DNA of 64,000 nucleotides from assembly GCF_012641395.1 (NCBI RefSeq), contig NZ_JABAIH010000002.1:744001-808000 (forward strand), in the 5' to 3' direction. The notes under the pieces were generated by a model that did not search any database, was not told where the DNA came from, and worked only from the letters and a program-made list of their open reading frames with translations. This stretch comes from Rhizobium sp. P32RR-XVIII. GTDB lineage: Bacteria; Pseudomonadota; Alphaproteobacteria; Rhizobiales; Rhizobiaceae. Below are positions 35,327 to 44,493 of this stretch, one piece after another. The position numbers were made by a program, and so were the translations under genes. The first letter of the stretch is position 1, and every line of letters begins with the position of its first letter.

Positions 35327-36340
35327 ATGACCGAATCAAAAGCGATGATCCTGGGCTGTAGCGGCCTGTCCCTGACCTCCGAAGAGAAGACCTTTTACAG
35401 GGCCGAGCGGCCCTGGGGATTCATCCTCTTCGGGCGCAACATTTCCGAGCCGCAGCAGATTGCCGACTTGGTCGCCGAAATGCGCGAAAGCGTCGGCTGG
35501 CATGCGCCGGTGCTGATCGATCAGGAGGGCGGACGCGTGCAGCGCATCCGCCAGCCGATCCTGCATCATTATCCCTCCGGCGAAGCGCTCGGGGATATAT
35601 ACCGCCGGGATCGGGAGCAGGGGCTGCGCGCCGCCTGGCTGATGTCGCGACTGCACGCTTTCGACCTTCTGAAGTTCGGCATCAACGTGGATTGCCTGCC
35701 TGTTCTCGACGTGCCGGTGGAGGGAAGCAGCAGCGTCATCGGCAACCGCGCCTATGGAGGCGATCCGAAAACCGTCGCCGATATGGGGCGGGCGGCTGCC
35801 GAGGGGCTGAAGGCCGGCGGCGTGCTGCCGGTCATGAAGCATATGCCGGGCCATGGCCGCGGCTTTGCCGATTCCCACCACGAACTGCCGGTCGTCACTG
35901 CCTCCCGCGATGAGCTTGAGGCGCACGACTTCCCGCCCTTCATTGCCATGAAGAACGAGTTGATGGCGATGACCTGCCACGTCGTCTTCACGGCGATAGA
36001 TCCCGACAATCCGGCAACCACCTCGCGCAAGGTGATCGACGGCGTGATCCGGGGGCGGATCGGCTTCAAGGGCCTGTTGCTTTCCGATGATACCTCCATG
36101 AATGCGCTGGCAGGAACAATCGCCGAGCGGGCGGCGAATATCATTGCAGGCGGATGTGATATCGTGCTGCATTGTAATGGCCATATGGACGAGATGCAGC
36201 AGGTCGTGGCCAACACGCCCATCTTGGCGGGCGCCTCGCTTGAACGGGCAGATGCCGTGCTGGCGGGCTTCCCCAAAGCCGATGCGGCAGAGGAGGCGGC
36301 GATCCGCGCCGAATTCGACGGAATGTTTGCATCGGTCTGA
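35327..36340 (+). CDS. nagZ: beta-N-acetylhexosaminidase, glycoside hydrolase family 3
   Basis: A 337-residue GH3 enzyme of peptidoglycan recycling. It removes N-acetylglucosamine from anhydro-muropeptides in the cytoplasm. The substrate segment KHMPGHGRGFADSHH (about residues 171-185) includes the catalytic histidine of the NagZ mobile loop, and the nucleophile Asp lies in LLLSDDTSMNA (about 249-259). LIDQEGGRVQRI is also typical. No signal peptide is present, consistent with a cytosolic role. ATG 35327 (MTESKAMILG) is preferred over 35276. A TTG-started scpA follows 21 bases later. Confidence 0.93.
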   Translation: MTESKAMILGCSGLSLTSEEKTFYRAERPWGFILFGRNISEPQQIADLVAEMRESVGWHAPVLIDQEGGRVQRIRQPILHHYPSGEALGDIYRRDREQGLRAAWLMSRLHAFDLLKFGINVDCLPVLDVPVEGSSSVIGNRAYGGDPKTVADMGRAAAEGLKAGGVLPVMKHMPGHGRGFADSHHELPVVTASRDELEAHDFPPFIAMKNELMAMTCHVVFTAIDPDNPATTSRKVIDGVIRGRIGFKGLLLSDDTSMNALAGTIAERAANIIAGGCDIVLHCNGHMDEMQQVVANTPILAGASLERADAVLAGFPKADAAEEAAIRAEFDGMFASV

Positions 36341-36361
36341 GCGCGAAGAAGAGGAGCTGGC

Positions 36362-37225
36362 TTGAACACGGTGAAGGGCACGGAGCAGACACCGACGGCG
36401 GCAACGCCGATGGATAAGCTCTGGGAGGATAACGGCGGCGAGCGCGCGAGCCATGAGCCCGCGCTGGTGATCGACGTTGCCGGTTTCGAAGGCCCGCTCG
36501 ACCTTCTGCTCTATCTCGCCCGCAATCAGAAGGTCGACCTGTCGCGGATCTCGGTGCTGGCGCTGGCCGAACAGTATCTGCAGTTCGTCGAAACCGCCCG
36601 CCGCATCCGTATCGAGCTTGCCGCGGACTATCTCGTGATGGCGGCCTGGCTGGCTTATCTGAAGTCCCGCCTGCTGATCCCGCAGCAGGTCAAGGACGAC
36701 GGCCCCTCCGGCGAGGAGATGGCCGCAACGCTAGCCTTCCGCCTGAAGCGCCTGGGAGCCATGCGCGAGGCAGCAAACGGGCTCACGAACCGCAACCGTC
36801 TTGGCCGCGATGTCTTTTCCCGCGGAGCACCCGAGCATATTCCTGACCGGCAGCGATCCGCCTACGAGGCGAGCCTGTATGATCTTCTGACCGCATACGC
36901 CTCGCTTCGCCAGCGCCAGACGGTGACGCAGGTGACGATCGCGCGCCGCAATGTCTGGTCTCTGACCGATGCCCGCGAACTGTTGACGCGCATGCTCGGG
37001 GAGGTCGGTGGCTGGACGGCCCTGGAGCAATACCTGCTGCGTTACATGGCATCGCCTGAAGAGCGCGTCACCGCAATCGCCAGTGCCTTTGCGGCCTCCC
37101 TTGAACTCGCGCGCGAGGGCAAGCTGGAGATCCGCCAGGAAGGCGCCTTCGAGCCGCTCTATATGCGCCGGGGACCGAAGCACGCGACCCTGCAGGTGGT
37201 CGAGCAGGAGAGGCCAGTTGATTGA
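36362..37225 (+). CDS. scpA: segregation and condensation protein A
   Basis: A 287-residue kleisin of the SMC-ScpAB condensin complex. The conserved opening is DVAGFEGPLDLLLYLARNQK (about residues 41-60), followed by LAEQYLQFVETARRI and ADYLVMAAWLAYLKSRLLIP. The C-terminal winged-helix part ends with the region before RGPKHATLQVVEQE. A TTG start at 36362 is chosen because AGAGGAG lies 6 bases upstream; ATG 36410 is the fallback. The stop overlaps the scpB start. Confidence 0.93.
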   Translation: MNTVKGTEQTPTAATPMDKLWEDNGGERASHEPALVIDVAGFEGPLDLLLYLARNQKVDLSRISVLALAEQYLQFVETARRIRIELAADYLVMAAWLAYLKSRLLIPQQVKDDGPSGEEMAATLAFRLKRLGAMREAANGLTNRNRLGRDVFSRGAPEHIPDRQRSAYEASLYDLLTAYASLRQRQTVTQVTIARRNVWSLTDARELLTRMLGEVGGWTALEQYLLRYMASPEERVTAIASAFAASLELAREGKLEIRQEGAFEPLYMRRGPKHATLQVVEQERPVD

Positions 37226-37925
37226 TTTGAGCGAAGATATGCGCAACGAGGTCGCGTCTCGTGAGGATTACCAGGCGGAGGTGGAGGCCGAGCGCATCGC
37301 CGAGGCTCTGGTCTTTGCCTCCTCGCAGCCGGTTTCGGAGGGCTTCATCGCGGATCGCCTTCCGCGGCATTTCAACGTGCGCGCCATTATGCTCAGGCTT
37401 AAGGAGCAATATGCCCCGCGCGGCGTCAATCTCGTCCAGGTGGATGACGCCTGGGCCTTCCGCACCTCTGCCGATCTCTCTTTCATCATTCGCCGTGACG
37501 AGAACGAGGTGAAGAAGCTGTCGCGGGCCGCGCTCGAGGTTCTGGCGATCATTGCGTATCACCAGCCGGTGACTCGCGCAGAGATCGAGGATATCCGCGG
37601 CGTGCAGACCTCGCGCGGCACGTTGGATGTGCTGATGGAAGCAGGCTGGGTGCGTTTCCGCGGCCGCCGCCGCACCCCCGGCCGGCCTGTGACGCTCGGC
37701 ACCACACGCGATTTCCTCGATCATTTCGGCCTCGAGGAAATTCGTGATCTGCCTGGACTCGAAGAGCTGAAGGGGGCGGGCCTGCTCTCCGGCCGTATCC
37801 CCGCAAACTTCAATGTTCCATCGCCGCTGATGAGCGACGAACTGGCCGAGGACGAAGATCCGATTACGCAGTTGGATCTTGAAGAACTGGGCCTTCTGAC
37901 CCCTGGCGGCGCCTCTCAAGATTAA
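37218..37925 (+). CDS. scpB: segregation and condensation protein B
   Basis: A 235-residue winged-helix protein that dimerises and bridges the ScpA kleisin in the SMC complex. Landmarks are ERIAEALVFASSQPVSEGF and LSRAALEVLAIIAYHQPVTR, then EIEDIRGVQTSRGTLDVLME and FLDHFGLEEIRDLPGL. TTG 37218 is preferred because GGAGAGG ends 4 bases earlier and it overlaps the scpA stop by 8 bases, a typical coupled start. ATG 37239 is possible. The gene is followed by the tatA leader region. Confidence 0.92.
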   Translation: MIDLSEDMRNEVASREDYQAEVEAERIAEALVFASSQPVSEGFIADRLPRHFNVRAIMLRLKEQYAPRGVNLVQVDDAWAFRTSADLSFIIRRDENEVKKLSRAALEVLAIIAYHQPVTRAEIEDIRGVQTSRGTLDVLMEAGWVRFRGRRRTPGRPVTLGTTRDFLDHFGLEEIRDLPGLEELKGAGLLSGRIPANFNVPSPLMSDELAEDEDPITQLDLEELGLLTPGGASQD

Positions 37926-38048
37926 TGTGATTCGGTCTTTGTTTTGACACCGAGGGCGAAAACAATGCCGATTGCCATAATTCGAGGCCCGGATGACTTG
38001 TCATCATGGGCGAACCCATGACATTAAGCGTCAATTTAGGGAGGTTCG

Positions 38049-38090
38049 ATGTTGGAAACCGTGTTGGAAACTCTTACATCGAACGGATAA
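38049..38090 (+). CDS. 13-codon leader peptide upstream of tatA
   Basis: A short frame encoding [13 protein letters not shown], then TAA, is preceded by a strong AGGGAGG five bases before its ATG. It ends 19 bases before the tatA ATG, which has its own AGGAG. The DNA also carries an inverted repeat (GTTCGATGT at 38044-38052 and ACATCGAAC at 38076-38084), so translation of the peptide would melt this hairpin. A regulatory uORF is inferred; no conservation test is possible here. Confidence 0.4.
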   Translation: MLETVLETLTSNG

Positions 38091-38109
38091 CGCAATAGGA
38101 GTATGCGGA

Positions 38110-38301
38110 ATGGGTTCCTTTAGCATGTGGCACTGGCTCATCGTCCTGGCGATCGTGCTGTTGTTGTTTGGCCGTGGCAAGATTCCGGAACTGATGGGCG
38201 ACGTCGCCAAGGGCATCAAAAGCTTCAAGAAGGGCATGAACGACGACGACGCACCGGAAACGGCAAAGACCGTCGATCACAAGGCCGACGAAACCAAGTA
38301 A
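38110..38301 (+). CDS. tatA: Sec-independent protein translocase subunit TatA
   Basis: A 63-residue TatA. It has a short N-terminal transmembrane helix ([15 protein letters not shown]), the [20 protein letters not shown] hinge and amphipathic helix, and an acidic-polar tail. TatA oligomers form the passage for folded proteins with twin-arginine signals. The binding protein at 6288-7823 could be one client. The start follows AGGAG. tatB begins 48 bases downstream, and tatC overlaps tatB. Confidence 0.95.
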   Translation: MGSFSMWHWLIVLAIVLLLFGRGKIPELMGDVAKGIKSFKKGMNDDDAPETAKTVDHKADETK

Positions 38302-38349
38302 TAAGCCTGGGAACGGGTGGTTGCCCCACTTCCCCGTCAGGAGCCTTGA

Positions 38350-38988
38350 ATGTTCGATATTGGCTGGACCGAGTTGCTTGTCATCGCGGTCGTTTTGATC
38401 GTGGTTGTCGGTCCCAAGGATTTGCCGCCTATGCTGCGCGCATTCGGCAAGATGACGCAGCGTGCCCGCAAGGTGGCAGGCGAATTTCGCGCCCAGTTCG
38501 ACGAGGCGCTGCGGGAAGCGGAGCTTGACGACGTGCGTCAGACGATCAGCGACGCGCAGCGGCTTAACCCGGTCAACAGCCTGCGCGAGGCAATGAACCC
38601 ACTTCGCGAGATGGGTAACGAGATCAAGGCCGATCTGCAGAACGCAACAAGGGCTGATAAGCCCGCGGAGGAGAACAAGACGGAAGTGGCGGCGCCAGCG
38701 CCATCGCTCAGCCTTCCGGAAACTCCGCCGATCGTGCCTGCACCCGAAGCGCCGGCCGCGCCTGTGCCCGCAGAACCGGTTGCTGCCGAGAAGCCGAAGG
38801 CCGTCCGCAAGCCGCGTGCCGCTGCTGCAGCTGAAAAGCCGGCACCTGCTGCTGTCGTTTCAGCAGCCGCCACAAAGCCGAAGCGCGCTGCGTCCGCAAA
38901 GCCGGCCTCGGTAGCCAAGACTGCTCCGGCAAAGAAGACCGCAGCCGCTCCGAAGAAGACGGCCACCAAGAAGAAGGACGAGGCATGA
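38350..38988 (+). CDS. tatB: Sec-independent protein translocase subunit TatB
   Basis: A 212-residue TatB. The N-terminal membrane helix begins MFDIGWTELLVIAVVLIVVV, followed by GPKDLPPMLRAFGKM and an amphipathic helix to about residue 90. The C-terminal 120 residues are an Ala/Pro/Lys-rich extension ending in lysine repeats (KKTATKKKDEA). Long tails of this kind are common in rhizobial TatB. With TatC it forms the receptor for twin-arginine signals. Its stop overlaps the tatC start by 4 bases (ATGA). Confidence 0.94.
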   Translation: MFDIGWTELLVIAVVLIVVVGPKDLPPMLRAFGKMTQRARKVAGEFRAQFDEALREAELDDVRQTISDAQRLNPVNSLREAMNPLREMGNEIKADLQNATRADKPAEENKTEVAAPAPSLSLPETPPIVPAPEAPAAPVPAEPVAAEKPKAVRKPRAAAAAEKPAPAAVVSAAATKPKRAASAKPASVAKTAPAKKTAAAPKKTATKKKDEA

Positions 38989-39812
38989 GCGGTGACATCC
39001 AAGACAAACCGCAGCCATTGATCGAACACCTGATGGAGCTGCGCACGCGGCTGATCTGGTCGATCGGTGCGTTTTTCGTCGCCTTCATCGTCTGCTTCAT
39101 CTTCGCCAAGCATCTCTTCAATGCCCTGGTTTACCCCTACAAATGGGCTGTCCAGTGGGCAGGCCTCGATGTCACGAAGGCGCAGCTGATCTACACGGCT
39201 CCGCAGGAGTTCTTCTTCACGCAGGTAAAGGTCGCGATGTTCGGCGGCCTTGTGATCGCCTTCCCGATCATTGCCGCGCAGATCTACAAGTTCGTTGCCC
39301 CCGGCCTCTACAAGAACGAGCGCGCAGCCTTCCTGCCGTTCCTGATCGCTTCGCCGGTCCTGTTTTTGATGGGCGGCGCGCTGGTTTACTTCTTCTTCAC
39401 GCCGATGGTCATGTGGTTCTTCCTGACCATGCAGCAGGCGCCGGGGGAGGGTGATGTCGCAATCTCGCTGCTGCCGAAGGTCTCGGAGTATCTGAGCCTC
39501 ATCATGACGCTCGTCTTTTCCTTCGGCCTGGTTTTCCAGCTTCCGGTCGTCACGACGCTGCTCGCCCGCGTCGGCTTGCTCACCTCGCAATGGCTCGCCG
39601 AGAAGCGCAAGTTCGCGATCGTGCTCGCCTTCATCGTCGCCGCGGTACTGACGCCGCCCGATCCGATGTCCCAGATCGGCCTTGCACTGCCGACGATCCT
39701 TCTCTACGAGATTTCCATCTACGCGGCGCGACTCGTGGAGCGCCAACGTGCGGCGCAGGCGGTCGAAGAGGCGAATGGGTCCGCAGATGTTGCCAAGACG
39801 GACAGCGTCTGA
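38985..39812 (+). CDS. tatC: Sec-independent protein translocase subunit TatC
   Basis: A 275-residue six-helix membrane protein that recognises the twin-arginine signal. The conserved start is QPLIEHLMELRTRLIWSIGA; helices follow at regular spacing. The FRFGLVFQLPV-like motif appears as FSFGLVFQLPVVTTLLARVG. The C-terminus is cytoplasmic. Translation is probably coupled to tatB. Confidence 0.96.
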   Translation: MSGDIQDKPQPLIEHLMELRTRLIWSIGAFFVAFIVCFIFAKHLFNALVYPYKWAVQWAGLDVTKAQLIYTAPQEFFFTQVKVAMFGGLVIAFPIIAAQIYKFVAPGLYKNERAAFLPFLIASPVLFLMGGALVYFFFTPMVMWFFLTMQQAPGEGDVAISLLPKVSEYLSLIMTLVFSFGLVFQLPVVTTLLARVGLLTSQWLAEKRKFAIVLAFIVAAVLTPPDPMSQIGLALPTILLYEISIYAARLVERQRAAQAVEEANGSADVAKTDSV

Positions 39813-39914
39813 ACGGTTCTCCGGAATTCCCTCCTGAACGCATGTAGAATATCCGGTCGAGGCCCGGTCAGGCTTTGGCCGGATCATGTCTTTTGTAACG
39901 ACCCCGGAACGACA

Positions 39915-41198
39915 ATGCTCGATATCAAATGGATCCGTGAGAATCCCGAGGCGCTCGATGCGGCACTTGCCAAGCGTGGTGCCGAGCCCTTGTCCGAAAG
40001 CCTGATTGCGCTCGATGAGAAGCGCCGCTCGGCCATCCAGAAGGCCCAGGACATGCTCTCCCGCCGCAATGCCGCCTCCAAGGAGATCGGCGCGGCGATG
40101 GCACAGAAGAACAGCGAGCTTGCCGAAAAGCTTAAGGCCGAAGTCGCCGAGATGAAGGTCTCGCTGCCGGCGGCCGAAGACGAAGAGCGCCAGCTAACGG
40201 CTGAGCTCAACGATGCCCTGTCGCGCATTCCGAACGTGCCGCTCGATGACGTGCCGGTCGGCAAGGACGAGCACGACAATGTCCTTACCCGCACCGTCGG
40301 TGACAAGCCGCGCTGGAACCATACGCCGAAGGAACATTTCGAAATTGGCGAAGCGCTTGGCTACATGGATTTCGAGCGCGCCGCCAAGCTGTCCGGTTCG
40401 CGTTTCACGGTGCTGACCGGCCAGCTTGCCCGGCTGGAGCGCGCGCTTGGCCAGTTCATGATCGATCTTCACACCGGCGAGCACGGCTATACCGAAGTCA
40501 GCTCTCCGTTAATGGTGCGCAGCGAGACAATGTTCGGCACCGGCCAGCTTCCGAAGTTCGCGGAAGACTCTTTCAAAACGACCGATGGCCGCTGGTTGAT
40601 TCCGACAGCGGAAGTAACCCTGACGAACCTTGTCGCCGGCGAAATCCTGGAGCAGGAAAAGCTGCCGCTTCGCTTCACGGCGCTGACCCCGTCCTTTCGC
40701 TCGGAGGCGGGCTCCGCTGGCCGGGACACGCGCGGCATGCTGCGCCAGCACCAGTTCTGGAAATGCGAGCTGGTGTCGATCACCGACGCCGAAAGCTCGA
40801 TCGCCGAGCATGAGCGCATGACTGCCTGCGCCGAGGAAGTGCTGAAACGCCTCGGCCTGCATTTCCGCACGATGACGCTTTGCACCGGCGACATGGGCTT
40901 TGGCGCCCGCAAGACCTACGACATCGAGGTCTGGCTGCCGGGACAGAACACCTACCGCGAAATCTCGTCCTGCTCCGTCTGCGGCGATTTCCAGGCGCGG
41001 CGCATGAATGCGCGTTACCGCGGCAAGGACGACAAGGGCACGAAGTTCGTTCACACCCTGAACGGATCCGGTGTCGCCGTCGGCCGCTGCCTGATCGCGG
41101 TCCTCGAAAACTACCTGAACGAGGACGGCTCGGTTACTATACCGGACGCGCTGTTGCCCTATATGGGCGGTTTGACGAAGATCGAACGGGCGGCCTGA
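39915..41198 (+). CDS. serS: seryl-tRNA synthetase
   Basis: A 427-residue class II synthetase. An N-terminal coiled-coil arm that grips the tRNA (about 30-105) is followed by the catalytic domain. Motif 2 appears as [20 protein letters not shown] and motif 3 as [17 protein letters not shown]. It also supplies Ser-tRNA for selenocysteine in organisms that use it. Only 4 bases separate its stop from the surE start, so serS, surE and pcm form an operon. Confidence 0.97.
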   Translation: MLDIKWIRENPEALDAALAKRGAEPLSESLIALDEKRRSAIQKAQDMLSRRNAASKEIGAAMAQKNSELAEKLKAEVAEMKVSLPAAEDEERQLTAELNDALSRIPNVPLDDVPVGKDEHDNVLTRTVGDKPRWNHTPKEHFEIGEALGYMDFERAAKLSGSRFTVLTGQLARLERALGQFMIDLHTGEHGYTEVSSPLMVRSETMFGTGQLPKFAEDSFKTTDGRWLIPTAEVTLTNLVAGEILEQEKLPLRFTALTPSFRSEAGSAGRDTRGMLRQHQFWKCELVSITDAESSIAEHERMTACAEEVLKRLGLHFRTMTLCTGDMGFGARKTYDIEVWLPGQNTYREISSCSVCGDFQARRMNARYRGKDDKGTKFVHTLNGSGVAVGRCLIAVLENYLNEDGSVTIPDALLPYMGGLTKIERAA

Positions 41199-41202
41199 AG
41201 CG

Positions 41203-41970
41203 ATGCGCATTCTGCTCACCAATGACGACGGCATTCATGCCGAAGGTCTCTCGGCACTTGAGCGGATTGCGCGCACTCTGTCTGACGACGTGTGGATCGT
41301 CGCGCCCGAAACGGACCAGAGCGGCCTGGCGCATTCGCTGAGCCTTTCCGAACCGCTTCGCCTGCGCCAGGTCTCGGAGAAACACTTCGCGCTGCGCGGC
41401 ACGCCGACCGACTGCGTCATCATGGGCATCAAGCAGGTCATGGACATCAAGCCGGACCTTGTGCTCTCCGGCGTGAATTCCGGCTCGAACGTTGCCGACG
41501 ACGTCACCTATTCCGGCACCATAGCCGGCGCCATCGAAGGCACGATGCAGGGTGTGCGCTCCTTCGCGCTGAGCCAGGCCTATGTCTATTCCGATGGCGT
41601 GCGCATGGTGCCCTGGGAAGTCGCCGAGACGCATGCACCGGCTCTTCTCGAAAAGCTGATGAATGTCGAATTGCCGGAAGGCACTTTCTTCAATCTCAAT
41701 TTCCCGAGCTGCCGTCCGGAAGACGTGCAGGGCGTCGAAGTCACCGCCCAGGGCAAGCTCGCCTTCAACCTGCAGGTCGATGCGCGCTCCGACGGTCGTG
41801 GCTTCCCATACTACTGGCTGAAGTTCGGCGAGCGCGCCGGCGACTTTTCCGACGGCACGGATATTCATGCGCTCAAGCATAACAAGATTTCGGTAACACC
41901 TTTGAAACTGGATCTGACCGATTATTCCGTAAGGGACCGCGTGGCGCGGGCGCTTTCTGGTACGGAGTAA
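41203..41970 (+). CDS. surE: 5'/3'-nucleotidase SurE
   Basis: A 255-residue metal-dependent nucleotidase. The family signature is at the N-terminus: [16 protein letters not shown], where the Asp-Asp pair binds metal. [18 protein letters not shown] carries the conserved Asn and Ser. It is linked to pcm in most proteobacteria, where both act in stationary-phase survival and protein repair. It starts 4 bases after serS and ends 4 bases before pcm. Confidence 0.96.
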   Translation: MRILLTNDDGIHAEGLSALERIARTLSDDVWIVAPETDQSGLAHSLSLSEPLRLRQVSEKHFALRGTPTDCVIMGIKQVMDIKPDLVLSGVNSGSNVADDVTYSGTIAGAIEGTMQGVRSFALSQAYVYSDGVRMVPWEVAETHAPALLEKLMNVELPEGTFFNLNFPSCRPEDVQGVEVTAQGKLAFNLQVDARSDGRGFPYYWLKFGERAGDFSDGTDIHALKHNKISVTPLKLDLTDYSVRDRVARALSGTE

Positions 41971-41974
41971 CGCT

Positions 41975-42628
41975 TTGACAGTACGGCAGGTCGAGAAGGA
42001 AGGTTTCGCAGCGCTCGTCTTGAGGCTGCGGTCCGAAGGCATTTCCGATATTAATCTGCTGACGGCCGTCGAGCAGACGCCGCGCGCGCTGTTTGTACCG
42101 CCGCAATTTGCCGACGATGCCTATTCCACCCGCACGATCCCGATCGAGTGCGGCTCGTTCCTGGAAGGCGTCGATCTCGCCATCCGCATCCTGCATCATC
42201 TCAAGGTGAAGCCCGGCCAGCGCGTGCTCGAAGTCGGCACCGGCAGCGGCTTCATGGCTGCCGTCATTGGCCGCATGGCCGAGCGCGTCCTGACGGTTGA
42301 TCGCTACAAGACCCTGACGACGAACGCGCAGCGCCGCATGGACCAGCTCGGTCTGCGCAGCATCATCGTGCGCCACGCCGATGGCAGCAACGGCCTGCAG
42401 GGCGAGGGGACGTTCGACCGCATCCTCGTGACGGCCGCTTTTAACTCCATGCCCCGCTTCTACGCGGACCAGTTGGTTTCGGGCGGTTCGATGATCGCGC
42501 CGCTGATGATCACCGAGGATCAATGCCGTATGGTCCGGCTGACCAAGACCGGCAGCCGGTTCGAACGCGAAGAGCTTTTCGAGGTTCCTTATCTGCCGAT
42601 TGTCCCGCGGCTCGCGTCCCAGCTCTGA
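41975..42628 (+). CDS. pcm: protein-L-isoaspartate O-methyltransferase
   Basis: A 217-residue Pcm that methylates isoaspartyl residues to start their repair. The SAM-binding segment is RVLEVGTGSGFMAAVIGRMA (about residues 84-103). The family opening TPRALFVPPQFADDAYS and DRILVTAAFNSMP are also visible. TTG 41975 is used as start with GGAG about 8 bases upstream, and it lies 4 bases after surE. This is the canonical copy; the gene at 19811 is a distant paralogue. Confidence 0.93.
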   Translation: MTVRQVEKEGFAALVLRLRSEGISDINLLTAVEQTPRALFVPPQFADDAYSTRTIPIECGSFLEGVDLAIRILHHLKVKPGQRVLEVGTGSGFMAAVIGRMAERVLTVDRYKTLTTNAQRRMDQLGLRSIIVRHADGSNGLQGEGTFDRILVTAAFNSMPRFYADQLVSGGSMIAPLMITEDQCRMVRLTKTGSRFEREELFEVPYLPIVPRLASQL

Positions 42629-42800
42629 GGCCTTCGACGCCGGCGTTTCCAAGATTGCCGGTGGCTGCGACTTTTCACCCGCAAAACTATGGTTATCAAT
42701 TCCTCAAAAATATCCGCTTGATTTGAGCGCCTTAACCGGGTGGTAACACTAACGCGGTTTAATATACCCACAAATGGTTGAGTAAATAGTGGGTCGTGTC

Positions 42801-44402
42801 ATGCGTTACAGCGTTTCGCCGAGCTTCGGAAAGTCGGCCGGTAATCTTATGTTTGTGGCCCTGCTGGCGAGCACCGCAGCCGGCTGCAGCTCGGATGTGA
42901 CACGTTTCGGCGGCCTATTCGCCGGCTCTGGTCAGGATCAGATGACGACAGGGTCTGTACCGCGCCGGAGCATGAGCGGCCTGCAGAGTGACCCGGTCCC
43001 AACAGCTGATCTTCAACCCGGCATGACGCAGCCGTCTTACAATTCCAGCAATGTCGCTATGAACCAACCCTATCCGGCCAGCACCGGAACGGTTCAGTCC
43101 AACGCCCGAATGGCTTCGGCCCCCGTCTCGGTCCAGCGCTCCGACCTTGCGCCGCCGACGGGAGCATCGCCATCGACGCCTTCTCGGGAAAAGCAGGTCG
43201 CTATGGCGCAGCCGTTCCCGGCCGCTCCGTCGGTCACCGAAGCGCCGCGGCGCACCCAGCCGGCTCCGAAGCTTGCCGCGCCCGATCCGATCACCACCGG
43301 CACGACTCCGAAGGCCTCCGGCTGGTCTGCGTCCAATGCGCCCTCCGTCATGGTGCGCCCGGGAGAAAATCTCGCGTCGCTTGCAAGACGGTACGGCGTT
43401 CCCGAAAAGGAAATTCTCCGCGCCAACAACATGAAGTCGGCCGCGGCCATCAAGCCGGGCGAAACGATCCTCATTCCGACCTTCAATGGCGGCAGCAACG
43501 CCGCCAAGGCTTCCGCGCAGGCGGCCGATTTCTCCAAGGGCGGCAAGCTTCCGCAGCCTTCGAAGATGCCGGAACAGAACGTTGCGGTGTTGCCGGGCAC
43601 AGGCTCTGCTCGCGACAAGTCGCAGACCGGCGCGGATCCCGCGACCGGGAAGGTCGCTGCCGGTGCCGGCAAGGGTCCGAATGCCGGTGGCGGTACCTAT
43701 ACCGTAAAGCCGGGAGACTCGCTCGCCAAGATCGCCAAGGTGACAGGCGCCAGGGTCGACGACATCAAGGCGGCGAACAACCTTTCCGCAAGCTCGATCC
43801 GCATCGGTCAGACGCTGACCATTCCGAACGGCTCCGCGTCTGCCGATCAGACGAAAACCGCGTCTATCCCGGTAAAGGCGCAACCGAAGCCTGCTTCGCC
43901 CGCGGCATCCGCTGCGGCAGAGACGGCTTCCGCCCAGCCCGCCTCCTACACCCCGGCTGCCACGCAGACGGTCGATGAAGTCGAGAAGAAGGCGGATGTC
44001 GCCTCCGCCGCACCGGAATCGACCGGCATCGGCAAATACCGCTGGCCGGTCCGCGGCGCGGTCATCGCTGCCTACGGCGCCAACGTCAACGGCAGCCGCA
44101 ACGACGGCATCGACATATCGGTGCCGCAGGGCACGCCGATCAAGGCCGCGGAAAACGGTGTGGTCATCTATGCCGGCAACGGCTTGAAGCAGCTTGGCAA
44201 TACCGTCCTCGTTCGCCACGACGACGGCACCGTCACCGTCTACGGCAATGCTGATACGCTGAGCGTCACGCGTGGGCAGAAGGTACAGCGCGGCCAGACC
44301 GTTGCCGTCTCCGGCATGAGCGGCAGCGTGAAGCAGCCGCAGGTCCACTTCGAAGTCCGCAAGGACGCATCGCCGGTCAATCCGATCACATTCCTCGAGT
44401 AG
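42801..44402 (+). CDS. NlpD-like lipoprotein with two LysM domains and a degenerate M23 domain
   Basis: A 533-residue lipoprotein. The signal ends in the lipobox ASTAAGC, giving Cys as the lipid anchor. Two LysM domains bind peptidoglycan (about residues 183-226 and 296-342), and a C-terminal M23/LytM domain spans about 410-533. Zinc-ligand positions are changed: the HxGxD motif reads NDGIDIS, and the HxH motif reads QVHFEVR with only one His. E. coli NlpD has similar losses and activates amidases rather than cutting wall itself, so an activator role at division is likely. ATG 42801 is used. It follows the surE-pcm operon as nlpD does in enterobacteria. Confidence 0.9.
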   Translation: MRYSVSPSFGKSAGNLMFVALLASTAAGCSSDVTRFGGLFAGSGQDQMTTGSVPRRSMSGLQSDPVPTADLQPGMTQPSYNSSNVAMNQPYPASTGTVQSNARMASAPVSVQRSDLAPPTGASPSTPSREKQVAMAQPFPAAPSVTEAPRRTQPAPKLAAPDPITTGTTPKASGWSASNAPSVMVRPGENLASLARRYGVPEKEILRANNMKSAAAIKPGETILIPTFNGGSNAAKASAQAADFSKGGKLPQPSKMPEQNVAVLPGTGSARDKSQTGADPATGKVAAGAGKGPNAGGGTYTVKPGDSLAKIAKVTGARVDDIKAANNLSASSIRIGQTLTIPNGSASADQTKTASIPVKAQPKPASPAASAAAETASAQPASYTPAATQTVDEVEKKADVASAAPESTGIGKYRWPVRGAVIAAYGANVNGSRNDGIDISVPQGTPIKAAENGVVIYAGNGLKQLGNTVLVRHDDGTVTVYGNADTLSVTRGQKVQRGQTVAVSGMSGSVKQPQVHFEVRKDASPVNPITFLE

Positions 44403-44424
44403 GTCAAGCGTCTCGGGAACATGC

Positions 44425-44451
44425 AAAAGCCCGGCTTCCCGCCGGGCTTTT
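44425..44451 (+). terminator. Rho-independent terminator after the NlpD-like gene
   Basis: AAAAGCCCGGC and GCCGGGCTTTT pair over 11 bp with a 5-base loop. The A and T flanks make it able to work in both directions, which also suits the convergent ATPase gene ending at 44494. Confidence 0.8.
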
Positions 44452-44493
44452 GTCGTTTTGCAACAGCCGGAGCCACTGATTAGGATTGGGACC

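Noticed and set aside
19811..42628. Two Pcm-family genes as a recent duplication
   Set aside because: The proteins share only family motifs; lengths and sequences differ throughout, so they are old paralogues.
42733..42748. CtrA-like site TTAACCGGGTGGTAAC before the NlpD-like gene
   Set aside because: The second half-site is GTAA instead of TTAA, and one such match is expected by chance.
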